Assembly (NCBI GenBank): GCA_958298945.1
Contig: OY282607.1
Span: forward strand, 90,961,270 to 91,025,269
Direction of reading: 5' to 3'
Source of the DNA: Atherix ibis
Taxonomy: Eukaryota; Arthropoda; Insecta; Diptera; Athericidae
Length of the DNA: 64,000 nucleotides
In this document: positions 44,428 through 55,790 of the stretch, piece by piece
Position numbering within the stretch: the stretch's first letter is position 1
Layout of the letters: each line of letters starts with the position of its first letter
Notes under the pieces: generated by a model
What the model saw: only the letters and a program-made list of their open reading frames with translations
Databases searched by the model: none
What the model was told of the DNA's origin: nothing
Translations under genes and position numbers: made by a program

Positions 44428-45426
44428 AGGGTTATCCACTTTGTGCTTTGGAGAGTCCAGTTTAATAAAATCTTATTAAAAGTCAGATTTTAATAAAAAT
44501 TTTACCATATTTTATTATTTTGTGTGGACCTTACCATTAAGATCTTGCCAGATAATATAATCAACGAAAATAGGCCCGCCCAACAGCGTCAAATCGCACG
44601 ATCTTCGAAGACAATTCACATTAGTAAATCTTAAAATTTTTAAAAGTTCTGCGATCTTTTTGCACAATAAAACCTGAAATTTGTCGTGTTGTAGGCTTGT
44701 GGCTCTGTTTTGTTAAAATCATTTGGGCTTCAGATAAAAGAAATGTCGATTATCATTGGGTAATAGAGCCCAAAATTATTTTGGGTAAATTTTACCATTA
44801 GGACCTTGTCAGCCAATATAATCGACGATCAGCCAATATAATCGACGAGAAATGTCGATTTTCGAAGACAATTGACATCAGAAAATGTTAAAATTTTTGA
44901 AAGTTCTGTGATCTTTTTGCGCAATAATAGCTGAAATTTATCCTATTATGAGGCTTGTGTCTCGTTTTGTTAAAATCTCTTGTGGTTCAGATTAAAATTT
45001 TTAAGTTTAGTATAAAAGTCGGATATTGTTTGATCATATAGCTCAAAATTGACGGTAATGGTCTCTCTTACTTCATTTTGAAAGAAATACGTTCCGATAA
45101 TACATTCAGAATACTAGATTTCTTGGATACAGTCATTTATGGATTACAACAAGCCACAAAAGGGCAATTTTCCTTATAAACGTATTCACCATGAGAGAGA
45201 GAAAAAAGCCTCACTGCTAAAAAAAAATCGTTATAAAAAAGCGTCAAATTTTATTGAAAGTTTTTCAAATTTTAACGAATTTTTTGATATTGTAGTTAAT
45301 CAATTAATAGTTTCAAATGGCATCTCTTAAACCAAACAATTGCCATCTTAGAGGGATGACATACGATATATTTGACAGCTGTCAAATGACATGGCTATAC
45401 TTTCCGAATAACAAAATGGCTAATTC
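44428..45426 (-). mobile_element. Decayed mariner-family element with palindrome terminus
   Basis: The left end GGTTATCCACTTTGTGCTTT then GGAGAGT (44430) is matched inversely by ATACTTTCCGAATAACAAAA then TGGC (about 45398-45421), with TTTGACAGCTGTCAAA at 45371-45386. On the - strand near 44610-44580 the frame reads R-R-S-C-D-L-T-L-L, the catalytic motif of the transposase. Two related stretches of ~240 bp lie in direct order (about 44540-44740 and 44800-44960). A 20 bp direct repeat, TCAGCCAATATAATCGACGA, occurs twice at about 44808-44849. Confidence 0.7.
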
Positions 45427-46840
45427 CATATTAAAAAATTGTAGTTAAATTTACTTTTAGCGTCTATATTATTTGTCTAAGTTAGTAAAAAAAAAATGTT
45501 CTATATTTTTTTATAATAAATAAAAATAATTTGCTGTAAATTTAAAAAAAAAAATAATAAAATTTGTCAAATTTTGAGAGGTGCGTTTTTGATTTTCACA
45601 ATTTTAAATAGGATATGTTGGTGGGTGATTAAAAGCTTTCATAATTACTGATTTATCTGTTATTCTTTTTGAATTAGAAAATTTCCATAATAACAAAAAA
45701 CAAATCCTATTTACACTTTATAAAAGTTTAAAGTGAAAATTTTTTTATTGGTTAATTAACAGAGAATATCATTAATGAAGTGTGTGTGTGCAAGATTTCG
45801 TGCTTTAAAAACGAAGAATATTTTCTTCATAAAAAAAATATCGGATAAGATACCAAAAAAAAAAAAATCTACAATCGTCATCTCCCTAACAAGACAAGTC
45901 GTGCTAGTACAGCTGTTTGTGTTGCTATTACAACTTTGTCCAACTACTGTTCTGCTAAGCCACCCCCCCCCCTCCCCCAAAATTTAAATGTTATCGAAAT
46001 TATAGTGCAAAACCGATCGACGAATGTACCTCTAAGAAAAGTATCTGAAGCCTTGGAATTTTGTTTTAATCTAAATGAAAATCTGGTACTTTGCGTACTT
46101 TAACTAACAATGGCGTAGTCAAGTGTGTGAACGGTTTGACTTTGTTGTTGAAGCGATTAAAATCAACTAAACATCGTGTTCTTCTGGCACATAATTTGCA
46201 TACGTCCAAGAAGATGGAGATTATGGCCCCAGACAACAACCACTTCGAATGCAAGACATTGCTCGGTATAAGCACTTATGAAATTGGCCAAAGCACTATC
46301 GACTTAGCACTTGGCGCGTAGGTAGTTTGGGAAGTCTTTGGCTTAGTGATTAAATCGGCGACTCTCAGAAAATCTTCTTTTTGCAGCTATTTTGCCTTTG
46401 CTTCTTAAGATGTCAGAGTTGGAAATTTTTAGGACTATGAGCCCCACTCATACCAATACCCCAAACACATCGTTTCGAGTGTCGTTGTCCTCAAACGGTA
46501 ATCGTTTGAAGTTTTTTAGTCTTAACCGCAAAATAGTTTTTTATATTTTTCTTCTGTTGTAAACAATTTTATGTACTATAGTATAGGGTGTATATTAATA
46601 ATACAAGTAAAACTAATATCGAAACACACCCACACTAAGCGAAAAATGAGGAGAAAATGTAAAGTGACAGTGCATCGATATAAAACTTTATTAATTGAAT
46701 TTTCTCTTAACATACTTCCGGTTCATAATAAAATCGATCCTGTTTCGGACTGTATTTTAGGGAAAAGAATAAAAATTTAAATCATTTTTTTCTCTTTTAT
46801 AAATAAATTTCATATAAAAACATTATTAATTTACCTTTTT
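45427..46840. other. Mixed DNA, no gene supported
   Basis: Contains a C-rich run at 45962-45978. 46000-46340 is more complex and open on both strands (46091-46321 +, 46066-46275 -) without a recognised domain. The pyrimidine tract from 46834 belongs to the splice-like site at 46865. Confidence 0.35.
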
Positions 46841-46864
46841 TTTTTCTTCTTTTTCTATTTCCAG

Positions 46865-46939
46865 GTATGTGAAACGAGATTTTTTAATAATTATTATAAT
46901 TACAATCAGAAATATTTGTTGGATAATAACTTAATCACA
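46865..46939 (+). CDS. Candidate recursive-splice exon or microexon, 25 codons, phase 0/0
   Basis: A strong pyrimidine tract (46834-46861) ends in TTTCCAG at 46858-46864 and is followed at once by GTATGTG, so a 3' and a 5' splice site are juxtaposed. A second donor, CACA|GTAAGT, begins at 46940. The 75 nt between are open in phase 0 (V-C-E-T-R-F-F-N-N-Y-Y, then Asn/Leu-rich). The layout matches 891-1004: same GTATGTG start, same phase, downstream donor. The low-complexity peptide makes a regulatory, non-coding role (ratchet point with a decoy exon) more likely than a coding one. Confidence 0.4.
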
Positions 46940-48229
46940 GTAAGTTGAATTTGGTTTTCTTTGTAAAATTCTGAATAGTCCACATTTTTTTTGGCGGGAA
47001 AACGTTTTATGAGAAGAAGAAAAATTTGAAAAAATTTGTTAAAATCGACAGGTACACGTCCTTAAGGAATTATCAATCAGATGCTGAATATTAAAAAAAA
47101 AACACACACACAATCGAATGATTAGGCCATTTTTTTTATTATTATTATTATTATGGTTGCACGTAAGAAATCCAACCACTTAAGAGACGTAGGAACACAC
47201 CCGTAACAAACTGCGGAACTTGCCATTCAAAATCGTCCATTTCCATTCCATTCAAATGTCTAAAATGTCTAAAAAAATACTCACCAAAAGACCTACTATT
47301 AATTAATATTCCACTGACAACCTAAAATTATCTATCTTATCCGTAATACAATTTCTATTCTTAGAGCCCCAATGACTGGGAGAAAGAAAGAAAAAACAAA
47401 TTTTAATTTCAATTTTAGTTCGTGACTGCCGCGTTCGCCTTGTGTGCTTTTATCATTATTATTGTATCTACTTTTGCTCCACCTGCAGCAGCTAATTCAT
47501 TCATTTATTATTCATTTTGTTGCTTTAACAGCAAATCGTCACATCCTCTAAACTATTGGTTCTCAATGACGTGAATTTAATCGTGTAAAATTTCAATTTC
47601 TTCAAGTCGCGCAAAAAACATTTACTATTGCCGCAGTGAATACTAATTACGACCGCAATTATTTCAATTTCATTCAAGAGTTATTTTTCAATTTCCGGTG
47701 ATTTTGGTGGATCAAACCGAGAAAGAAAGAAAGAAAAAAACAACATTTTCCAAAAGAGTTTCATGTGCACATTTTTTCTTAATCAAATCTTAAGGGCTCT
47801 GTGCCGAATAACAAATTTTTCCCATTTTAAGGGATTTTATGGGTGAAAATAATATTAAGGGTGCATTTTAGAGTTGATTTTTGAAAAAAACTTTTTGTTT
47901 TACATTGAAACAAAAACTTCATTTCTGTTAAAAATATTTAAAATGTTTTATTTTCCATAAAATAGAATCTCTTTTGTATCCTTTAAGAAAAAAAATACTC
48001 TTTTCGTACCACTAAAAAGGATAATTTAATTGAATTCAGTTCCACGTTGAATTCGGTCACAATTTTTCGTTAAAAATTTTTTTTGCTATAAATACCACTC
48101 CCAATTTGTTTTGCACGACGCCAATGATTTTTTTTTGGTATAAATACCCCAAATGCTGAAAATTTTACGACACCAATGATTTTTTAGTTTTCGATGCATC
48201 CAACTTCTAAAGCGGTATCCAATTTGAGT
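46940..48229. other. Intronic or intergenic DNA, no feature
   Basis: An (ATT)n tract at 47141-47154, otherwise unique and AT-rich. No exon, RNA gene or transposon recognised. Confidence 0.4.
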
Positions 48230-48925
48230 GATAAAACACACTTAAAATTTAGGTTTTGATAAAAAAAAATTTATTTTATTATATTAAATTAGTCCTGCCA
48301 TAATGCATAAAAATATTACAAAATTAAAATGGCTGTCACAAGACGTTCTTTCAGGATTTGATTTTTTTGAGGTAATTTTTGATGGCTTTTTCGCACATTT
48401 CAGATGTTAATTTTTAAATGCTCTTAAATAAGAGAATTGTCTGGGCAAATACGATCTTTCAGAAAGCTCCACTAGATGGCGTCAGAAAATTGCAGATCAC
48501 TAGACATTATCAAATTTTGCAATTACAAGTGCAAAAAACAAACCTAAAAGATTATCATATTACGGTCATAGCGCTCCGAATTGAAGTGAATGGTCACCGC
48601 TTCTTCGTTTTCAAGGAAATGACACTTTCAGATCAAAATTCACTAAAGACAATTACTTTTTGCGAATACAGTGGCTCCTATATACTCACCTGCAGTTCTT
48701 CAATGTCTCTTATTGGGCAGTGTTGCTTATTGACGCATTCTTCGAGGGAATAATGAGCCTTACCACTGAAGAAAAAAAATTTGTTCCATACCCAATGCGC
48801 ATTTAATTATCGTTATATATTTAAACGATCCATAATATAAAATAGATGCCACCTTAGATGACATTAATGTTTGACATTTATCAAATGACAGGGCTGTAAT
48901 TTCCAAACCACGGAATGGATAATCT
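48230..48925 (-). mobile_element. Decayed mariner-family element, left-truncated
   Basis: 48240-48480 is collinear with 9475-9730 of element B (CACTTAAAATTTAGGTTTT, then CATAATGCATAAAAATATTA, then AAATGGCTGTCACAAGACG). The right end has TTTGACATTTATCAAATGACAG and CCAAACCACGGAATGGATAA (about 48871-48923). The + frame at 48418-48753 is antisense to transposase remains and not a gene. Confidence 0.7.
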
Positions 48926-49017
48926 TTTTATTAGTGGTGAAAATTTTAATAAAAAGAATACGAAAAACAAAAAAATCATTTTTATTGTAAATATTTTAAA
49001 AATTACTTTTTTATTGT

Positions 49018-49612
49018 AATAAAAAATCCAACAGCGTCAAAACGCACGATCTTGGAGTTAAATTGACATCAACAAAATTTCGAAATTACGCTTTCTACGA
49101 CCTTTTCGCGTAATAAACCAATTTTTGACGCATTCTGGCTTTAAAATGCTTTAAAGCATAAAATTATCTACGTAAATAGTGTATTTTAAATAAAAAAAAT
49201 TTCAACAGCGTCAAAACGCACGATCTTGGAAGCTAATTGACATAAAAAAAATTTCGAAATTACGCTTTCTAGGACCTTTTTGCGTAATAAACCAATTTTT
49301 GAAGGATTATTAGTTTTAAAATGCCTAAAATCACAAAATTATCTACGTAAATAATGTATTTTATATAATAAAAAATCGGACAGCGTCAGGACGCACGATC
49401 TTGGAAGTCAATTGACATCAAAAAAATTTCGAAATTACGCTTTCTACGACCTTTTTGCGTAATAACCCAATTTTTTTTCACATTCTGGCCTTAAAATGCT
49501 TAAAGGCATAAAAATATCTGTCCAAATAATGTCTTTTATATAAGAAAAAATCTAACAGCGTCAAAACGAACGATCTTGGAGTCAATTGACATGAACAAAA
49601 TTTCGAAAATTC
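49018..49612. repeat. ~175 bp tandem array derived from a mariner transposase segment
   Basis: AACAGCGTCAAAACGCACGA starts at about 49030, 49204, 49379 and 49554, giving ~175 bp periods and about 3.4 copies. Each monomer contains TTTCGAAATTACGCTTTCTA and TTTTTGCGTAATAAACC. Reverse-complemented, the start reads P-R-S-C-V-L-T-L-L, equivalent to the P-R-S-C-D-L-T-P-L catalytic motif seen at 26770. The same sequence occurs as a single copy inside the element at 44428-45426. It lies just beyond the relic ending at 48925. Confidence 0.85.
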
Positions 49613-51715
49613 TTATTGGCTGTCACAATTTTTTTTGATGTAATGAGAATTTTTTTCAAAACAATTTTTTTTTAAACTGAAAATTGTACGACGCCAATGA
49701 ATTTTAACTTACTATGCGTTCGACTTCAATTTTGCATACGCTGTTTTCGTTTGACTTTACTGCAGTGATAATGTCGTCCGGCGCAGCTCGATAACACGTT
49801 CACTGCTGTCATTGGTTCTGTTGCGTTGTCATTGCTGGCGGTGCAAGAGGGGGCTGGCATTATTGTAATTAGAATTTGTGCAATCGTGTACATTAATTTA
49901 ATTAATTGCTTAGGCGAGCATGAAATTTTTCACTGAGCTCGAAATCCCGTCGTGCTCCAATATTCATGAAAATTCATCATTTTTTAAATACACGTGAATA
50001 TCCGTGCGTACATTCACCAAAAAATAAAGAACAAATTCACTCAGTCAGTTTTTCTCTTTTATCTATAATCAAATTTTTTTGTTTGTTTTTTGGTGTTCAC
50101 TCTTTCTCTGTCATGTTGTTGGGTTCAGGCGGATTATCTGTTTCAGTCAAATAACAGTCGAAACGAAAAAATTGTGACTTGTTTTTTCTCCATTTAAAAA
50201 AAAAAAAAATTCTACTATAATTAATTTTTCTTAAGTTTTTTTTTCTGTTATTCAAACAAAGTTTTTTTTTCTTTTTTTCTAATAGAAAAAATTTTAATAT
50301 TTTTATTTACGAAAATTATCGTTTTTTTGGTGTAATATAATTTTTGACAATTATTGAATTTAGAGCCCCAAACCATCAACAAACATAAAAAGTAATAACC
50401 ACTAATAATGATGTACATTTTCAAATTTGTTATGTGGGTTGTGTTGTAACAAATTTTTTTTTATTACCTACAAATAAGAAAATTTGTATAATTTACTAAA
50501 TGATTTTCATCCGCAAACACAAAAGTAATGGGATTCTCTTAAGAGAAGAAAAACTGAAAGTCGTCACGAAACATACTTTATCACGCAACTAAAGAGGATT
50601 TACCTACTCCTTACTTATTATTAGTCTTCTGTTTTTTTTTCTTCTTCTGCTTATTTTGAAGAAAATGCTCCACCGAAAAAAAAGACCATTGAAAAGGTAA
50701 GAAACCAAAAAAAGAAAAAAACAATTGAAAGAAAAAAGACAGAATAAGGAATACTTTTCCGAAGTATATAAATCCTATTTTAGCCTTAAAAGAAAGAAAA
50801 GAAGAAAAAATCCTCTTTATATCTTTATTCATGCCATCCCCCCGACACTACTCCTTATTCTGTTTCTTAAATCGAATTTGAAGAAATAAATCTCATACAA
50901 AGGATTTGATAGAAGAAAAACGACTTTGCCCAAAAAAAAAAGGAAATCCATGAATTTATGAAGAAAATCTAAGGATGGTAAGGGGGGGGGGGGGATAGTC
51001 TAAAGGTTTTGGGGGTTGCTTTGAAATCTTCTAAAAAAAATCTGGTTTCTCGCGTGAGCATGTAAGGATTTTGGAATGGTAATAAAACCAAAAAATACAT
51101 AAAAGAGGATATGTGGAAATGATTATATTTGCGGAATTTTATTTTATTTCATTTTATTATGGCTCACTTTTGGGGCTTGTTCTTTTATTGTTGGGACTGT
51201 AACTGTGTTTGCATATGTCCTTATCCCATCTCCTGACAATTTCCGATTTCCTTTTTGGTTTGCGGCGGGTAGGATTTCAAAAAATCCAGAATTTCCTTTT
51301 CTGTTGTTGTTGATATTTTGTGAAGGATATTTAGGGGTGGGAGGGAGGTTGTGTTTGGTATTCCAAACAATATAGAAAAATAAGGAATAAAGGAAAAGTT
51401 TTGACAATTTTTAATATTAGCTAGATAAGTTTTTATGCAACAAACTTTTTTTTTTTTTTGTTGGATATTTTAAAAAGAATCAACGATAAAAAATGATATT
51501 GTCAGTTGGACTGGACTGTATCCATTTAGTGTCGATTTTAGGGGTGAATAAGGGATTTTTTTTCTATAAATAAAAAATTACTAAAATGAACACAAAACCA
51601 AGAATAATGGTTGATTTTATTGATATTTTCTTATAAAAAATAAAAAAAAATTAAATTGCAGACGGAAAACTTAAACTAAACCTAAAAAAAATTAGCAATA
51701 AAAAGATTTTTTTTG
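49613..51715. other. Mixed DNA, no gene; poly(G) run
   Basis: 49740-50150 is a complex island, otherwise AT-rich. A run of about 12 G sits near 50983-50994. Frames at 49966-50154, 50611-50832 and 51144-51407 lack support. Confidence 0.4.
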
Positions 51716-51718
51716 TAA

Positions 51719-51734
51719 GGGGGGGGGGGGGGGG
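51719..51734. repeat. Poly(G) tract
   Basis: An uninterrupted run of 16 G. Together with the C-runs near 41500 and 60077 and G-runs near 8191 and 50983, it is an unusual contrast to the A/T-rich background. Confidence 0.95.
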
Positions 51735-53560
51735 TGTTGTATTTTCCTTTGATTTTTATTGTTCAGCTGCCATTTTTTAGCTGAATCCTTTTTCCCATTT
51801 CTAACCCCTGCTTTATTACTATTATTATTATTATTGTTTTTTTATAAAAAATATTTTTCTTATTACTAAAATAAAAAATGAACTAATTTCGAATTGGAAA
51901 ACTTTTCCCCCAAATATGAACTTGTTCATTTCACAATAAATAAAAAATCATCCTTAAAAAAAAGGATCAATTTTAAGAATTTATATTCTTCATCCAATAA
52001 AAATTAGGTAAAGTTTTTCAATTTATTGGGCAAATTAAAAAAAAAACACCAACATTTTTTTGGCTGAAAAAAAAATTCTTATTTATAAAATCAAAAAAGT
52101 TTCGAAGAGAAATTGGTTCTTTTCTTCTTCTTGTTATTTATTTTAGGATAATTTCGAAATTATATTTAAAAAAAAACATACACAAACACACACACACGCA
52201 CACACACACACACACACACACCGTTTAATTTTGGCTAAATATCGTTGATATTTAGATTTATGTACAATATTTTTGTTGAAATATTTAATAATAAAATATT
52301 TTTTGCCAAAATTTATTTTTAATGAAAAAACGGAGGGAAAAATTTATTTTTTAATGAAAAAAATTTTTTTTTTAATATAAAATCGGTGGTAAAAAAAATA
52401 ATTGCAAAAAAAAGCCAAAGCCTAAAGAAGTAAAAACTTTATGTTCAAAAAAAAAACCCTCCCCAAAAAATGTATCCCTGTTGCTGAAAAGGGGGGAATA
52501 GAGAGGCAGGCCAGTAGTGTGTTGATGAGTGAATGAAAAAGGAGAGCGACAAGGTGCAACCATGAATAAAATACTCGTAAGCTTAACGAACGGACTCTAA
52601 AGTACTGTGCTCATAACGAAGAGAGAATCCTTTTTTGGCTATTGGGGATCACAAAATTACCCTGCCATATTACCATAAATATATATATCTGTACATTCAA
52701 GACTCTTTGTTTTATTTTTATTAGGTTTTTTTTTTTTTTTTTTCTTTGCTCCACTATCACCCATTTTTGCGTTTATTCCGGTGAAGTACGATGAACTAGC
52801 ATAAAAGTCTGAGCATCCGGAAGCTTTACAGAGTATAAAGAAAAAGCACATCACAACATATGCAAAATCGGGTAATTTCGGTGCTATTCGGCTAAAAAAA
52901 AAGGAATGGTAATAACTGCAATAAAGCATCGAAAGAGAGATAAAGAAAGAAAGAAAGAAAGCAAAAAAGAAAAAAAGAAAGAGTTTGTCCTTACATGGAT
53001 GGATCCAACCACTACACACACACGCACACATAAACTGTTCAAGAGTCTATGAATAATTTCGAACTGAACAGTGAGTGTGCTCACGAAAAGTTGTCCGTTT
53101 ATTATTCCTCGACAGGATGAATGAGTTCCTCTACACTTTATGCCAATATATTAGAAAATGTTGGAATATCCCCAAAAAGGCTATGGGATTTGTTTGTTAC
53201 TATGTGGTTGGGGTGGGAGGGGAGTAGACTGTGTAGAAGTGAATAAGCAGTAAAACAACGATGGATTTAATGGTGAATTTTTCTGGATGGCAAAACGAAT
53301 GATCCTCACGGTATTAGGGGAGATTTGAATACACTTGCAGCGTATCCTGACTAGACATCGGCACGAATCGATGTTTTTCGCATACAAAAAGGGCATGCGG
53401 GACATATGCTTCTGGCTGTTTGTATCTCATTTCTCTCCATCCCCCCTTTACCCCCTTTTACTCCTATTTTCTGTTGTTTTTTTTTTTCTTCTCCTTTTCA
53501 TTTTTATGTATGGTATTTCTGTGTTATGTCCTTGCCATTGTTATATATATATATATGCAG
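51735..53560. other. AT-rich DNA with simple repeats
   Basis: (CA)n at 52181-52221, (GAAA)n at 52944-52975 and (TA)n at 53541-53556. No supported gene. Frames at 52657-53031 (-) and 53335 onward (+) run through these tracts. Confidence 0.55.
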
Positions 53561-53703
53561 CCTTATTACGAGTTAATTCCGTAGCTTACTACGACTACGA
53601 TGTGCGTTCCGACTTAGCTTTTGCCTCTGATTGCGAGTTCAAACGTGGATTCTGGCTGGGTTTTTGTGGCGGCGCTGGCTGCTTCTCATTTTACTTGATG
53701 TAA
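53561..53703 (+). CDS. Weak candidate terminal exon
   Basis: After ATATATGCAG (ending 53560) the frame L-L-R-V-N-S-V-A-Y-Y-D-Y-D-V-R-S-D is followed by L-A-F-A-S-D-C-E-F-K-R-G-F-W-L-G-F-C-G-G-A-G-C and stops at TAA 53701. Codon choice is less A/T-biased than the surroundings. The tract before the acceptor is (TA)n, not pyrimidine-rich, so the splice site is doubtful. No family recognised. Confidence 0.2.
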
Positions 53704-53809
53704 TCTTGTTCCTGTTCTTCCTGTACCAACTGCGATATTACGACAATCCAGACTCGAATACTCCTTTTCCAATGAATTAGGCTAAACGAAGTGGCGTGTC
53801 TTCTTTCAG

Positions 53810-53871
53810 CGTTTGCTGGTGACAGAGCAGAATCCTTCAAAATGCCTCCATTCGGATTTGTTGGACTTGCA
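53810..53871 (+). CDS. Candidate small internal exon, 62 nt
   Basis: GTGTCTTCTTTCAG (ending 53809) is a good acceptor and TTGCA|GTAAGTATG a near-perfect donor. Entered in phase 0, as left by the exon at 21640-21756, the frame reads R-L-L-V-T-E-Q-N-P-S-K-C-L-H-S-D-L-L-D-L plus 2 nt. A second frame reads F-A-G-D-R-A-E-S-F-K-M-P-P-F-G-F-V-G-L-A. Both splice sites are stronger than usual for this window. The gene is unidentified. The next exon would need to be entered in phase 2 (phase 0 entry here). Confidence 0.5.
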
Positions 53872-54870
53872 GTAAGTATGAGTGTATGCGCACGACATGA
53901 CGTGATGGGTACTGGTCCGGATTATACCATAAAAACTTCCGCCAATCAGATGAGCATACATACAAGTACACAGTCTTATGTGTAATCTCCGGTTTGTTGG
54001 CTCGACTATTGTTGCTGTGGCATTTACCTTGTGCTCCTCTCTTTACATCAGCGTCTGAATGTTGTTTTGCGAATATTGCCTGAATCCGGTTAACTTGTCC
54101 TTTTTTTGTGAATGGAGTATGAATCTTGTAGAAAAGTCTACATCGTTTTCAACACAGCATGACAGAGAGAACGACGCAAGGACGGTTTTTTGGTGAGTCC
54201 TGCCGACTTGATAAACTGAAATCGATTACCGACTGGATACACTGATGGATCTGCTACGAAATGGACGGATTTCAGTGTGCTTTGTCATCTGCGCTTGTCT
54301 GTCTTTCTATCTGGCAACGAGGAACTTTCTCTTCCGAGTTTAACAAATATTATTTTAACTAAGCAGACCTAATTAAAATCATCGAAAATCTCTGCCAAAT
54401 GTATCTACCCTCAAACCGCCATTGAACTTTTAATGTTCTCGAATTTATCTCCTGTGAGGAGTTATCTGCTTTTCCTTTTTCCTCAATGATGTTGAGTTAT
54501 TTACATTATCCGATCTAATTTTCATATTCAATTTGTAGAATGTGTGTTTCGTTTCGACAGTGTAACTTTGTTGTGTGCAAATTCATTTAAGCAGATTCGA
54601 TAAAATCATTGTCACATTAACATTACATTTGATGAACGGATAAATTGATGAATAATTTTTAGTAGAAAATTTTCACAATTCATTTTATGTAAATTTTTTT
54701 GAAAATTGTCTATTTTTTTTTTTAGACCTAAAATAAATGGCCTTAAAAAAATCTAGGAATATTTTTCGTTGCAATTTTAATTATTTAAAATTTAAAAATT
54801 TTACAATCATCAATTTTGGAAATATTTCATCACTTAAAATTGCGTCCAATTGAAAAATGTAAGCTCCTGT
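53872..54870. other. Complex unique DNA with a possible further exon
   Basis: A possible tiny exon lies at about 54157-54190, between TTTTCAACACAG and G|GTGAGTCC, too short to judge. The rest to 54600 is a complex island, then AT-rich. Regulatory content is possible but unproven. Confidence 0.25.
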
Positions 54871-54879
54871 GTGTTTTTG

Positions 54880-55790
54880 ACACTTATCCGTGTGTTTTAT
54901 GCTCCTAAACCGTGTGTTTATGGCCTATAACCGCGTATTTATTTCCGTATGACCCTAAGCTGTTTGTACATAGCCGCATACCGCGTGTTTATGACTCTAA
55001 CCCGTTTTATTAAGACTTATGACCGCCTGTTTCTGACCAAAAAACACGTGCTTATAACTCTAAACCGCGTGTTTTTAGCCAAAACCGCATGTTTATGACA
55101 CCTAAACACGTGTTTATGACCCTACAACGCGTGTTTATTATCTAAAACCGCATGTTTATATTCTAAACAGCGTGTTTATGATCTTAAACCGCAAGTTTAT
55201 AATCGTAAACCGCAATTTTATAATGTTAAACCGCGTAGCGTATACCCTAAACCGCGTGCATATGACCCTAAGCTTAATATATCGCGTGTTTATGACCCTA
55301 AACCGTGTTATTATGACTCAACCGTGTTTTTATGATCCAATAATGTGTGCTTATGACCCAAAAACAGGTGTTTATGACCCATAACTACGTGATAGTGACC
55401 CAATATCGCATGTTTATGACTCTAATACGGTTGCTTATGATCCTAAACAACTTGTTTATGATCGTTAAACACATGCATATGACCTAAAACAGCGTGTTTA
55501 TTATCTTAAAACGGTTGCTTATGACCCTAAACCACGTGTTTATGACCCTAAAACACGTGCATATGACCTAAAACCGCGTGTTTATTATCTTAAAACCGCA
55601 TTTTCATAATCTTAATCCGTGTACCTAGCCCCAAAACCACATGTTTATGACCCTAAAAGGCGCACCTATGTTCTAAAACCGCGTGTTTATGATCCTAAAC
55701 CATGTGTGTATGACCCTTAATTGTATGACAATGAACCTAAACCGTGTCTGTATACCTTAACCACATGTTCATGACAATAAACACATTTTA
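54880..55790. repeat. 21 bp minisatellite, about 43 copies
   Basis: The consensus is close to GACCCTAAACCGCGTGTTTAT. Units are diverged but the 21 bp register is largely kept. Because 21 is divisible by three, one frame stays open over several units and gives a heptapeptide repeat (R-V-F-M-T-L-N type; the 55172-55384 frame), which I regard as a by-product. The GC-rich CCGCGTG part contrasts with the background. Confidence 0.93.

Noticed and set aside
48418..48753. 111 aa + strand frame
   Set aside because: It is antisense to decayed mariner transposase sequence shared with 9475-10100.
52657..53031. 124 aa - strand frame
   Set aside because: Built from pyrimidine-rich simple repeats ((GAAA)n and T-runs); no motif.
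55172..55384. Heptapeptide-repeat protein
   Set aside because: The 21 bp minisatellite keeps one frame open by arithmetic; no start context, splice sites or conservation evidence.
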